Source: Norana najaformis (Eukaryota > Annelida > Clitellata > Crassiclitellata > Hormogastridae). From it: DNA of 64,000 nt. The stretch covers positions 18,202,204 to 18,266,203 of the forward strand of contig OZ029921.1 of the NCBI GenBank assembly GCA_964023275.1, written 5' to 3'. Position 1 is the stretch's first letter. Each line of letters begins with the position of its first letter. The notes under the pieces were generated by a model. The model was not told the origin of the DNA. It searched no databases and saw only the letters and a program-made list of their open reading frames with translations. Shown piece after piece: positions 1-11,442 of this stretch. Made by a program: the position numbers and the translations under genes.

Positions 1-330
1 CGGCCTGTCCTTGACACGTCCTTGCCACCGGCGGCGTCCTGAAGCGAGCGACCAAACGTCCTTCAGCGACAGCTGACTCCGTTCTTCTACGAAGTTTCGT
101 TCGTTCTGCAACGTCTCTTTCTTCTACGTCTCTTTCGTTCGTTCCACGACGGACGACTCGTTCTTCTGCGTCTCTTTCGTTCGTTTCACGACGGACGACT
201 CGTTCTTCTGCGAAGACTCTCGTTCCCCAACCGGACGACACGTTCTTCCAGAAGACTCTTTCGTTCCACAACGTTTCGTTCTTCTCAGAAGACTGAAACT
301 CCGACGTTTCCGAAGATTGAACTCCACTCC
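1..330. repeat. degenerate short tandem repeats
   Basis: Units built from CGTCTCTTTCGTTCGTT, ACGACGGACGACTCG and GTTCTTCTGCG recur several times between about 100 and 300, with two near-identical copies of about 45 bp side by side. An open minus-strand frame across it is repetitive and low complexity, so I do not treat it as coding. Confidence 0.6.
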
Positions 331-1300
331 CTTGTTCGCACACCTCGTCTTTTATCCTCCTCGCTTCGTCGGTCGACGTCATGCCCATCCCATGACCCCT
401 TTGGACCCCACGGCCATCAACCGACCATCGACATTTATATTTATAGCCTATAGTCACTTATACAGTAGGCCCTAGGTAATTATTATCTATAGACAGTTCA
501 CCTGTAAATCAGGGCAATCCGTGACAGTCACCTGCGAATCTTAGAGCCTTTACCAGTCTGCCTCCGACTTTTATTCCTTCTTCCATATCTTCTAGTGCCT
601 CCCGGTTAAGCTCTTCGCTAACTTTCCTAGAAGTCACAATAGAGACTCATCTACCTTAATATTCATATCGGTCAGGCTTTCAGAACTGAAGAGCTTTCAT
701 TAAAACCGCCGCTGTATATTAGAACCTCTGGCAAAATTGAGTCAAAAGCCTTTTATGTCATCTGTCATATACAGTACAATAAAGTCATCATAGTTCGCTT
801 TTAAATATGTATTTAACTTGGGTTATATAAATTGTCTTGTTTTATGATTGCGAGGCATGTGATTTCCTGTCATATAATTGTTGTGTTGCCGCATTAATTT
901 TCAATATCATATTAGGCTGTAAGCTCGCAATTTTAATATACGGGCTTGTTTTTATAAACATATTTAATAGTCCGGGTTTATATGAGTACATTACTTCCTA
1001 AATAGCCTTCTACATTGACACAGTTTAGTCTATATTATTATATCTATAGATTTATGTGTGTGTAGCCTATGTAGTGTCTGTAGTATCATGGCGTCCATTT
1101 CCATCCGGATAACCCTTTAACAGGCAACAATGAGACATCGATTCTTTGACCGGAGGCAAAAAGCCGAGCAAATCATTAAAGGTTGTGCTATTGGGCGATA
1201 CGATATTGGGCTGACTGCAGCGGTTGCCACGGGCGTGGTTTTTATCTCTTCGGGCTAATGCTCAGTGTGTGATTCTCGCCGAAACCACAATCTTCAATTC
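331..1300. other. unassigned intergenic DNA
   Basis: AT-rich sequence with no recognisable gene or repeat. A short ATG frame at 1130-1258 (starting MRHRFFDRRQKAEQ) precedes the candidate exon at 1312. It could be 5' leader sequence, but nothing else supports it. Confidence 0.4.
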
Positions 1301-1311
1301 AGATCTCGAAA

Positions 1312-1430
1312 ATGCTATCAAATATGGAAAGCGATTTTGTCGTCAAGATGGCCGACGGGCGAGTCAGAGCCGCGGGCCATGACGAAGCAGGTCTTCTGAG
1401 CTTTGATGCCCAGAAAGAAGTACTTACTCA
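1312..1430 (+). CDS. candidate coding exon of an unknown gene
   Basis: An ATG opens a frame of about 40 codons (containing DFVVKMADGRVRAAGHDEAG) that is less AT-rich than its surroundings. It ends at CAG followed by GTGTAT, a good splice donor, in phase 0. No downstream exon of the same gene was found and the peptide is not recognised. The first found exon of the myosin V gene at 44796 also begins in phase 0, so a very distant connection is formally possible but unsupported. It may equally be a chance open frame. Confidence 0.3.
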
Positions 1431-1689
1431 GGTGTATTTTTGTCTCAGATCAATAGCTATCATCGTCGGCTATATGTACGATATGAGTGTATCAGCCGAT
1501 AGCTGCTGGCCAACGTACTTTCCATGACCTAAAAGAAGTAACATATATAATAGTCTAAAAATAAAACTGTTTTTTAAGTTTTATGATGTGTTGTAATCAG
1601 GAGTGTAAAAATACCATGTATTATTTTTGCCACATATGCCAACTGCTGCTGTGTACTTGAGTCCAATGTTCCCTCTAAGCAAGCCCAGG

Positions 1690-3906
1690 TTGTGAAGCGT
1701 GCTCCAGACAGTTCAAGACTCATCCGAGGCGCTCGCTCCCAACCTAACGATAGAAAGCCAGGATAGAACAAAATGGTTTTCAAGCGCTTACGGATTATTG
1801 ATAAAGAAAGACCAAGGAGTTCATGTTGTAAGATGCTAGGCAACCTATTCCAGAAAGTTGGTTCACCCACAGCGAAGCTTCTATGCTGCTTCGTGGAAGT
1901 TCGGGCCAGAGAAACAATCAGATCACTCTGTGCAACAGCGCGAAAGGCTCTACGGCCAGGAATGGATGAGACCGATACACATGACTCCCTGAGGTAAGAT
2001 GAAGCACAGCCCGCCAGGCAATCACGCGTAGGCATTTAGATCATAAATAATTCAGCGCTTGTGCATCGACAACCAACGCAATTCCTCCCACACGAAACTG
2101 GATATATGTCCAAACCTAGGTATATCTCAAATGAGTCGGGCGTCAGCCTCAAGACAGAATGCGATTGGTTAATGCGGGAAAGAGTTAGTTTTGCATAAAT
2201 AGCACTGTCATAATTAACCCTGGTGCACATGAATACATGCATCTGGGTCTTGGCGGCTTGAATCGTAAGCGAACGGTGTATTTGCGAATCTAGCGCAGGC
2301 GATAAAGCACCTTCAACACACTCTTCCAGCATGCTCTGATAAGGTCAATTCCTGGCCCAAGACTACACCCAAATCATACACAGCAGTAGAAAAAAAATAC
2401 CAGGGAAGCGATGCTGCAAATTAGGCAGATCGATTTTACAGATCTGCCCACGGCTACCAAACCAGACGAACCGGGTTTTCCCGGAGTCCATCCGCAGGTG
2501 CTTGAGCGACTTCTCCGATGTCTGAAGCATTTTCTCGTCTAAGGAGAATAGCCTCTACAGTTGGACCATGGACTTGAGCCTATTGACCATAACCACAAAG
2601 AAGAAAGGACCTGACTGAAATTGGCGGTGTAAAGAATATACAGTAGGGACCCTAACAAGGAACCCTATGGGAGACCATGGACCATTAAGACCATGTGGAA
2701 CTAAAAGCTACTGCCTGAGTAAACCCAGAGAGGAATAAAAGCAAATACGAGGGAGCACGACCCACGACACCGAAAAAGTTTTCAAGGCACTCTAGGAGAA
2801 CGCTGAGGTCAGCAGTGACGAAGACCGCCCTCACGTCAAGAAGGATGAGGAGGGTTACATGTCCCAGGGCAACAGCCCCAAAATGTCAGCCAGAATGCGT
2901 GCTAAAATGGAGTCAGTGGAATGAAACATTCTGAACACCGATTGTTGTTTAGGTAGAAGGGAGTTTGCCTCAAGATAGCATATCAGTTGCATCGCACATG
3001 TTTCTCAACATTCTTCGACAAGAAAGATAAATGGAAATAGATCGACAGTGTCACGATGCCGAGTCTCATCGAATAGAAATCTTTTATTGTTTAACTGCAG
3101 ACGTTACGTGGACCGAAATATAAAGTTCAACAGGAGTTCAGCAGTTCTGCAAAGTCAAACATCGCCTGACACTTCGGCTCGGTCTCTCTCTCGGTCTAAC
3201 TCAGAGTCACTTTCCCCCCTATTTAACTGGTCTGTGTCTGACAATCTCTCGACAATCCCCAGTGAATCTGTCTGGCACTCCATCACATCAGGTGAGTGTC
3301 CAAATTTCCCGCCGATGGCGCACCTCCAGCTACCATCAGTGAACACCAGAGGGCACCACCGGACGCACGTGCTGACGACGACGACACGTGAGGCGAGGGA
3401 CGTGACAGACAGTTTGTCATGTCATTGACATCAAGACCACACCCCTTAAGGGAGAACAAAACAATGGCCCGGTTCTTAGAAGCGAGAAGCGACCCCTCAT
3501 CCAAAGCAGTATTACGTAACGAATGTGAAACGGCTAAAGATCACCCCAAAGCCTTTAATTAAAAACGGTGGCTGAGGATCAAGATCACACGACTTCGATG
3601 TTGACGACAGCAGCGACCTGCGCAGGGGTCTTCGAAAGAAATAGGCTCCAGTTGCAACAGACTACAGTCGGTTGAAGGTAAGGTCGCCAGTGGAGCACCA
3701 TCAGTAGAACGACTGACTGATTCAGTCCTTTCTCTTAACTCCAGAAAGTCCGTGGCCGTGAATGACGGTTGCATGGAACTTTTCTTTGAGTTTAAATGAC
3801 CAAGAATGTCGGAGATCGATGACCACAGTCGTCGAGGGTTGTCTTTGTCTAGTTCGATCACCTTCTGCCAGTAGAGCATCTCCTTTTCTCTAAGCACACC
3901 ATGCAT
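1690..3906 (-). mobile_element. 5'-truncated, decayed LINE (L2/CR1/Crack-like non-LTR retrotransposon)
   Basis: Read on the minus strand, the LINE ORF2 parts appear in order. About 3906-3560 is the linker between endonuclease and reverse transcriptase (YWQKVIELDKDNPRRLW). Near 2850-2770 is a decayed LLDLSAAFDTVDH block (LLDVRAVFVTADL). Near 2680-2620 is a decayed VPQGSVLGP block. At 2330-1740 is the C-terminal region (SYLRESCVSVSSIPGRRA, FWNRLPSIL, RKRLKTILF). Stops and frameshifts are frequent. The 3' end keeps the GAGCGCCTC...GATGAGTCTT stem sequence shared with other LINEs in the window. 2900-3550 is poorly alignable and may contain other insertions. Reverse transcriptase function is lost. 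Confidence 0.8.
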
Positions 3907-3965
3907 TTCTCCGCTGTTCCCCAGCAGCTCAAGTCTTCTGATTCTCGACAGGCTGCATCAAACTA

Positions 3966-4060
3966 TGGAGTGAAAGGCTTTCAGGGGCCTTTGAAAGGCT
4001 TTCAGGGGCCTTTGAAAGGCTTTCAGGGGCCTTTGAAAGGCTTTCAGGGGCCTTTGCAGT
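3966..4060. repeat. 21-bp tandem repeat, four copies
   Basis: Four nearly perfect copies of a 21-bp unit containing GAAAGGCTTTCAGGGGCCTTT. In the plus frame it reads KGFQGPL repeated. The unit contains the short palindrome GAAAGGCTTTC. Confidence 0.9.
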
Positions 4061-5085
4061 CCTACGGGGCAGGAGACTGTCGATCAGAATGCTGAATTAA
4101 GTCAGTTTTAGTTTAGTGAAAACCAAAATGAAAACGCACGGGAAATTCAGTGAGAATACGCATTGAAGCCGTCGTTTACTATATACTTTACCTTCTCGGT
4201 GTTTCTACAAGCACAAGACGAAGCGCTGCAGGGGCTAAATGACTTAAACAAGTGAGCACTGGAAATTAAACGGATAAAACAGTTGTGATTGCAAAGCGTC
4301 GACAACACAGTTCTATTGAAGAATGGGAGAAAGTCCAGTAAGTCAAGTTCGAGTTCTTAAGAGACGTCATGCTGCTGGAAGAACAGCTTAGATAGGATCT
4401 GTTGTTCAATGCATTCCTTTCGCTACTGTCGTGAAATTAAAACCATTATTGCCAAACAGAAACTGCACGATGCATATTTTGTGGACGAGGTAAGCGTTTT
4501 TGCCCATTCTGCAGTTTAGTAGGCATATACTCAAGCGTTGATTTTTCCTAAAGGAGGACAGAATTTCGGTCGGCACAATTGTCGCCGTTTTATTGGTTCG
4601 ACGGTCGTCATTCTTCGGTTTTAGAATCTTCCGTGCTTTAATTACTTCATATTTTGCTCTTCTTGATTTGAGTTAGGCAGTAGCGCAAACAAAATTTAAA
4701 CATCGACTAAATTTAAACAACTAAACACAAAAGTGGGCTTTGGCGCCTACATTCTAGTCTCAGAACTTCTACTGCGTCATCATTTTAACGATGCGTAGCC
4801 TATACGTCATCGATCAATGGAACAGCAAACCTCTCTGCAATTACGGTCAATTCCTCGGGAATCTCTGTAAGTCTAAACAAAGCGATGCCAATCTTTCCAG
4901 AATTAGATATTAACAAACGTCGCTGATCTGTCGAGGTGCAGCTTTAAAGGGTTCGTTGTGGTGCGCGGGAAGAGATAACGAAGACCTTCGGCGACTGAAT
5001 TCTACAATGGAAACCGACAGAATGATAGCTTAGGTGCAGTTCCATTGGCCTAATGTCTACTAAATCTAAAACTAATGCACACGTT
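4061..5085. other. unassigned intergenic DNA
   Basis: About 1 kb without a long open frame, RNA gene signature or clear repeat. Confidence 0.4.
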
Positions 5086-5088
5086 ATA

Positions 5089-5145
5089 TGTGTGTGTGCG
5101 TGCGCGTGCGTGTGTAGGTGTGTTTATGTGTATGTGTGCGTGTGA
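5089..5145. repeat. GT-rich microsatellite
   Basis: Imperfect (TG)n with GCGTG and GTATG interruptions, followed at 5310-5400 by TA/CA-rich simple sequence. Confidence 0.8.
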
Positions 5146-5498
5146 TATGTAGATGTGTTTGTCACAATGTGTGGTTTACTATGTGCGTGTCTGAGAGTAG
5201 ACCAGTTTGTGGGATGGGACGAGAGAAGATGAGCGTTTTCTGTTATATATAGGCCTACACTTACATATACCCTTACATAATCGGACAACCGAAAACTAAA
5301 AGGCCAATATAAGTATATATATGTACAGACGTACAGATTCGTATGCACATACATAGGTCATACACACACATATATATAGGTCATATATATAGGTCAGTCG
5401 CCTTATATGTTAGGTTTAGTTTGTTCCGTCTCGTAATCATGCATAGTGATATAGGTTCGACGCACACGTACACAGCATCCATATTCCGTTGCCGCCAC

Positions 5499-5500
<2 letters not shown>

Positions 5501-5536
<36 letters not shown>
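5501..5536. repeat. (CTG)12 trinucleotide repeat
   Basis: Twelve uninterrupted CTG units. The frames through it give poly-Cys, poly-Ala or poly-Gln, with no flanking coding support. Confidence 0.95.
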
Positions 5537-5671
5537 ACGGTGGCCTCTGTCTCTGTAGTTGCTGATTCTGCGCATTACGTCGCGGTGTCAGAATAAGCAT
5601 CAGCAGCGAAAAGTAATTTTCTGGAAAATTGATGCACGTTTCTCTTCTGACGGTACTGATGCTGCCCGCCA

Positions 5672-6108
5672 GTGGTGGTGGTGGTGGTGGTGGAGGAGGA
5701 GGAGGTGGTGGTAGTGGTGGAGGAGGAGATGGTGGTGGTGGTGGAGGAGGAGGAGGAGGAGGTGGTGGTAGTGGTGGAGGAGGAGGAGTAGGAGGAGTAG
5801 GAGGTGGTGGTGGTGGTGGTGATGGTGGTGATGGTGGTGGTGATGGTGGTGAAGGAGGTGGTGGTGAAGGAGGTGGTGGTGGTGGTGGTGGTGGTGGTGG
5901 TGGTGGTGGTGGTGGTGGTGGTGATGGTGGTGGTGGTGGTGGTGGTGATGGTGGTGGTGGTGGTGGTGGTGGTGGTGGTGGTGGTGGTGGTGGTGGTGGT
6001 GGTGGTGGTGGTGGTGGTGGTGGTGGTGGTGGTGGTGGTGGTGGTGGTGGTGGTGGTGGTGGTGGTGGTGGTGGTGGTGGTGGTGGTGGTGGTGGTGGTG
6101 GTGGTGGG
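5672..6108. repeat. 437-bp (GGT)n microsatellite
   Basis: GGT units interrupted by GGA, GAT and GTA variants in the left half, then a pure run of 53 GGT units from 5950 to 6108. All three plus frames stay open and give poly-Gly, poly-Val and poly-Trp-like strings. The minus strand gives poly-His. These long frames are artefacts of the repeat. G-rich sequence of this kind can form G-quadruplexes. Confidence 0.97.
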
Positions 6109-6449
6109 AAGAGCCGATACTGGACATAGTGTTTGCGTCGAGTAGAATTAACGCGAAAACGCGTCTGACTTAAGAGGAGCTGATGCTGAGCTGAGCTGAG
6201 ACTGCTTGGCGCTTAATCACAGCGAAAGAGACGGTCTCTTGCCGTGGCATCCCAATCTACGCAAGAAGTCTGTTTGGTTCTTGTCTTCGTATGCCACTCC
6301 TTTTAAGTCCAACTACACAACACGTCAGTTGTGGGTCCCGTGACAATTCGTAGAACAGTTTTTAAGCTTGCAGAGAAAAGACAGCATGAACGGAGAGAAG
6401 TGGTGGACGACAGACGGACAAAGAGAACGACGAACAGTCAGAAGGAGAG
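6109..6449. other. unassigned intergenic DNA
   Basis: No recognisable gene or repeat between two microsatellites. Confidence 0.4.
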
Positions 6450-6488
6450 CACACACACACACACACACCTACACACACACACACACAC
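6450..6488. repeat. (CA)n microsatellite
   Basis: CA repeat with a single CCTA interruption. Confidence 0.95.
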
Positions 6489-7150
6489 GGATGAACAGTA
6501 AGACGAGAGAACTGAGACAAATTAGCGAAAGGAAGAAAAGTGGATGTCGACTGATGAAGTGCATAGGTAGAAGAACGCAGGCAGCCAGAGGAACTGATGG
6601 ACAGCAGGGAAAAGGAAGGCAGGCAGCTGGCTGGCTGGCTGACTGGCCGGCAGACTGACAGACCGACTAGTGGCAGTGGACAGAGGAACGGAGTATTATG
6701 GATGTCCGGTTGATTACTCGATTGCACAGCGCATGTTCGGCACAGTTCATTCAGTCATTTTGTAGCAGGGCTTCGATCGGTCATCATCAGCTGCGGCCCC
6801 ATCCATCCATCCATCCACTCTTCCATTCGTTCTTCCGGCCTTTCGTCCGTCCACCTTATCCCGAGTCGTGACACACTCGTCCTTCAAATAGCGTCGCCTG
6901 TGACATTCCATTCGTCCGTCGGTCGTCGTTGTACGTCGATTCCTTTAGATTTCCGGTCATTTCCACTCGACAGAACGAGAATACAGACAGTCTGGGTGGA
7001 TGGATGACATTCCGATGGATACCTTTCCAGTCCGTCGGAAACTTCTTTGAGCGCTGACTGACTTTTCCGCTTATCCGCTATCCAACCATTTGCTATGTTC
7101 TCTGGTGCAGTATCCGACTACTGGCTGTCTGTCAGTTCCATTCATTAATT
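6489..7150. other. unassigned intergenic DNA with short simple repeats
   Basis: Contains GGCA/GGCT-type short runs near 6615-6650 and (CATC)n at about 6799-6816. No coding support. Confidence 0.4.
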
Positions 7151-7152
7151 CA

Positions 7153-7347
7153 CGCATGCATTCATTCATGCATTTATTCAATCATGCATTTTATTCAATC
7201 ATGCATTCAATCATGCATTCAATCATGCATTCAATCATGCATTCAATCATGCATTCAATCATGCATTCAATCATGCATTCAATCATGCATTCATTAATTC
7301 AGTCAGTCAGTCGGTCAGTCTCTGTCTGTCTGTCTGTCTGTCTGTCT
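7153..7347. repeat. 12-bp tandem array followed by TCAG and TCTG repeats
   Basis: About nine regular copies of ATTCAATCATGC at 7176-7290 follow a less regular lead-in. Then come (TCAG)n at about 7299-7318 and (TCTG)n at 7320-7347. Each 12-bp unit contains ATGCAT, so the array carries evenly spaced palindromes. Confidence 0.93.
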
Positions 7348-8240
7348 ATGAGGGTTATTAATAATATACAACTAAAATTGTGTCGGGAGATTAGTGAAAT
7401 GTCCAATCCATCGGAGAAAAGTCCCTCTGGTATTAGAGAAAGAGAATTATTGCGGAAGTCCCTCCTATGTGCCTGCAGCGTTGAGGGAGCGAGGAAGTGT
7501 TCCTTTGCTCGAGAGCTCCGCTTCTGGAGTTAGGACTCTCTGGTCCAAAATAGACTAATTTAATTAGAAGGCTGTAATTAACTTGACACCTAAAAAGGCG
7601 CCTTTGCTTCCTCCACTCAACCTGTATTTTCTATTTGTATAATTCGCAAGGGGCAATTTCCCATTCTGGCGGGATGGTAGTCGACCCATCGCAGGCACGT
7701 GCTGTGTCGGCCAGAAGGCATATCTTCCGGTTAAGTGCCCCATCATTCGCATCGTTTCCGTGTGAACTCTGACATTTCCATCACAGTCTCCCAAAACGAA
7801 TCATGCACGACGCAAATTTGAAGACCTGGGGCGACTTGAGGTCTGTCTCTTTTTCTGTATCTGTCTCTTTTTCTGTCTATGTCTCATTTTCTATCTCAAC
7901 CTCTGTCTTACAGTATGTCTGGGCTGTCTTTCTACGAATTTCCTCACCTTCTTCTTCATTTATCGCTCACTCCGTTACATCCTCCATTTGTCCTACACCT
8001 TTCTTTACCTTCCATCGTTCACTGCCTGCTTCTCTGCCTCCCTTTCTCTTCTATTCCTCTCACACGTTTTACACCTCTGTTCTCTGCGGGTCTTTCCCCG
8101 ACAGATAGTAAATGCATTTACCTTTCACTGCTGAGTCCGATGTTTGATTCCACCTGCGCCAGGTGATGTTGACGATTCGTCCGAAAGCCAGACAAGGAAA
8201 GGTTGTTGGATTGTTGGCACAAAAGCATCAATTTCAACAC
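7348..8240. other. unassigned intergenic DNA, pyrimidine-rich on the right
   Basis: Short open frames at 7803-8166 run through C/T-rich sequence (TCTGTCTC and similar) and have no protein-like features. Confidence 0.4.
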
Positions 8241-8244
8241 CAGT

Positions 8245-8745
8245 ATGAGTCGAAAAATCCTTCAGCCTCAGGTCCGCCTCTGTAGACTCTTGTTAGAGGC
8301 GCGTAATAAATGAACGACTTTACCTTACCTTAATTTCCTTACCTTACCCTATCTTACCTCAGCTGACCTTGCCTTGTTTTACCCCACCATACCTTTCACT
8401 GCCTTGAGATACCTTACCTTATCTTACCTACTTTAACTACTTTTACCTTAATAATTATTATTTTACCTTACCTTATCTTCCTTATCTTACCTTAGTCTCC
8501 CTTTACCTTATCTTATTTTGCCTTATCTTACTTTACCTTCTTTTTCTTACATTGCCTTGGCTTGCCTTACTATACCATACCTTACCTTACCTCACTTTAC
8601 TTTATATTGTTTTATGGTACCTTCCTTACCTTGCCTTACCTTACTTTACCTCACCCTGCTTCATTGCATCTTCCTTACCTTGCCTTACTTTTCCTTACTT
8701 TACCTTACTTAATCTTACTTTATCTTAACTTACTTTACATTCTCT
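8245..8745. repeat. LINE/SINE-type 3' tail leading into a TTACC/CTTAC array
   Basis: 8270-8312 has a GC-rich stem (CCGCCTCT ... AGAGGCGCG) followed by TAATAAATG, like the 3' ends of LINE copies elsewhere in the window. Directly after it, about 430 bp of imperfect CTTAC/TTACC pentanucleotides run to 8745. This is compatible with expansion of a retroposon's 3' tail. Confidence 0.7.
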
Positions 8746-8789
8746 TTTTCTCACTGCCCTAGTTGTCTCTCCCATCTTGCGGTTCTCTC

Positions 8790-8882
8790 CTCTGTCTGCC
8801 TGTCTGTCTGTATGTCTCTGTCTGTCTGTCTCTCCTTCTCTCTATATATATACACATAAAACATATATACATATATATATTT
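8790..8882. repeat. TCTG and TA simple repeats
   Basis: Short (TCTG)n followed by TATA/TACA-rich sequence. Confidence 0.85.
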
Positions 8883-9229
8883 CTACCTATTCAGATCGAA
8901 TATTAAATTGTTCCTTAAATCCTTAAATTGTGTAAAAGTTAGAGCGATTAGTCCTAAGTAGTGTTAATTGCAAATCATCTGTTAAACTGGACTTACCATT
9001 AGTACGGTGATGAACCATCCCAGTGCCTCTTACCCAATGTGCAGATGTATATGGGCTTACTTGCATGTATTATACACACGTACAAATACATATGCAAAGA
9101 GCATATGCACTGAAGAGGGGTGAGGAGGCAAGGAGTGGCAAGAAACAGAGGTACAAATTCAGATGAATGCATGCTAATCATATAACTGCGCACCACGCTA
9201 TCTTGCAGACAGCATCAGGCCGCTATCTG
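8883..9229. other. unassigned intergenic DNA
   Basis: No gene or clear repeat seen. Confidence 0.4.
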
Positions 9230-9530
9230 ATGACCCCAACCGACTGCGATCATCAAAGTCCGCCAATGTATTTGTACCGGCAACTAAGACTAGAATGGGT
9301 GATCGGGCCTTTCGGGTCGCTGGTCCACGTGCCTGGAACAGCCTTCCGGCATCCATTCAGGAGTCCAAAAGTGTCAACCTCTTCAAAAAACAGTTGAAAT
9401 TCTATTTACTTCATAACTCTTAGTACTTGGGCTGACTTTTGACCTTGTAAAGCACCCTAGAACTAGCCTGCTACTTACGATGCTACTGTATATAAATTGT
9501 CATTACAATTACAATTACAATTACAATGGA
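9230..9530 (+). mobile_element. 3' end of a LINE (non-LTR retrotransposon fragment)
   Basis: One plus frame reads the conserved C-terminal end of LINE ORF2 (RAFRVAGPRAWNSLPASIQ, then NLFKKQLKFYLLHNS and a stop at about 9421). A short 3' untranslated region ends in TATAAATTG and the tail (ATTACA)n at 9503-9529. Everything upstream of the C-terminal domain is missing, as expected from 5' truncation during target-primed reverse transcription. Confidence 0.8.
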
Positions 9531-9774
9531 AAGTGCCGATCCATCCGCTTTAAGCGAGATCATTAATTTCATTTCGTCTAATTAGTTTTCGTTTTGACAG
9601 TTTAGACCGTTTCACTGTCTGTTAGTCATCTTTACCTTTTTGTATGGCTGTATGTTTAGTATCTTCCTTTACCTCTGTCTTTTTCTGTGACGCCTTCTCT
9701 GTCACACTCGGTTGGCCAACTGGGAAGCAAAATTCTGTATACCAGGCCAACCGTCTCTATATGGTGAATTCACT
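9531..9774. other. unassigned intergenic DNA
   Basis: No recognisable feature. Confidence 0.35.
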
Positions 9775-9865
9775 CAAACACACGCATCTACACACACCCA
9801 CACACACCTACACACACCCACACACACATACACCTACACACATCTACACACCTGCACACATTATG
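9775..9865. repeat. CA-rich microsatellite
   Basis: Imperfect (CACAC[AC]T)n. Confidence 0.9.
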
Positions 9866-10087
9866 TATATACATACATATATATGTGGAACCCATGGATG
9901 CGTAAGATTTTTGGGCCATATGCAGACAAAATATTTATTAAATTAGCATACTGACTGAAATCTACACTACGTTACCCTGAATAATTCTTCCATGACGGTG
10001 CATCCAACACTAGTTAAACTGACAAGTCTATAGTTACACGGTTCACTTCTTTTTTCACTTTTTAAGCAATGGTACTATGAGTGCGTC

Positions 10088-10172
10088 TCTCCACTCCCAT
10101 CTCTCCATTCCCATCTCTCCATTCCCATCTCTCCATTCCCATCTCTCCATTCCCATCTCTCCATACCCATTC
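10088..10172. repeat. 14-bp tandem repeat
   Basis: About five copies of CATCTCTCCATTCC, followed by a short CA run. Confidence 0.92.
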
Positions 10173-11442
10173 AACACACACACACATACAGGTTTCTTAG
10201 TCTTATACACATAAGTCTACACGCATGAGTGTATACATTTTCTGCATGTCAGATGTACACACTAGCCTAGAATGTGTGCACATGGCTAAGGAAGGCCTTT
10301 ATTATACCCTGACCTATTTTTCTTATGATACATAGGCAGCTAGAATCGTTCATCATTGTTATCGGATTTACTTCGGAATGGCTCGGACAATGCGTATTAC
10401 GTGTACTATGCAAATATGTACCCCTATCCGAATTTATGTATTGCCTGAACATTTGCTTTATACTTATGCTTATATTCTGTATATTTCGGCAGCAGCGTGT
10501 ATATATGTATATATAAGGGCCTATGTTTCGTTAAGATATATATATATGTCGAGTAAGCACAGTACGTGGGTATTTTGCATCGTCAGTGCAACCGACTTGT
10601 TATTGTTTATATGCCTTTGTGATAAGCGGTCACCGAATCCAAATGACCGATTAACACTATATATACAGTATATACACAAATAGGCCTACATACAAATGCT
10701 TTATTATTATCGCCCAGCGATTGCTAAGGCAACCGAAGCTCTCTTTGCAATGCAGCCACTGTTTGTTAGTTTATTACTTGCAGGTATTTTATGCTTTGAA
10801 GCAACCCATGCCTTCAAAGTAGGAAGAGAACTGAATTGTATTTTAATCAGTTATTGTGAGATGTTTAAACAGCATTAAGGGCATAATTTTCTGCTGAACG
10901 ATCAGTTCAATTTTACGCCCTTTGTTACATAAAATGGACGATTTTTCCGTTACCGTTTAAAATCGAGACGCTACTTGTTGCATTTTCCAAGTTTTCTCTT
11001 AGTCCTGAAGAATAAATTATCGCCCAATATCTGTTGTGTAATTTCATCTACAAAACTCTATTAAAGGTATTTGCGAATCGCATGAACTCTCAGCAACTAA
11101 CAATCCAATTATACCATCCATTCCACTAAAACTGCACAACTTGATGTTTTCGTAATCGTATAATCAGCTTCATGGACAAAGGAAAGTTAGGCCCAGCTGT
11201 TCTCATTCTTCTGGGTCTAATTGCCGCTTGCAATGCATTGATCGTTGATGAGCTCCTTCGCCATCTTAAACATACTGATTTGCTGTCTCTGATTCCGATC
11301 GTAGTTGATTTACATCTTAGGCTGGACTCTGGTACTCGTATCAATTAATTCAATTCGGCCATGACTATCTTTTTGCTTTGGAGTGGCTCTAGGTTCTTTC
11401 ATTCCCTCCTATTCACGATTTTGTCTCCCATCCCATTTAGTA
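10173..11442. other. unassigned intergenic DNA
   Basis: AT-rich. It contains the palindrome TAGGCCTA at 10681. A small frame at 10696-10878 begins with a hydrophobic stretch (LFVSLLLAGILCFEATHA) that resembles a signal peptide and reaches AAAG|GTAGGA-like sequence near 10820. This is a weak exon candidate without supporting context. Confidence 0.35.

Noticed and set aside
3048-3504. Overlapping frames on both strands (63-126 codons)
   Set aside because: No conserved motifs; lies within the decayed LINE region between linker and reverse transcriptase.
5600-6145. Frames of 113-175 codons of poly-Gly, poly-Val and poly-His
   Set aside because: They are readings of the GGT microsatellite in every frame; no start context or flanking coding sequence.
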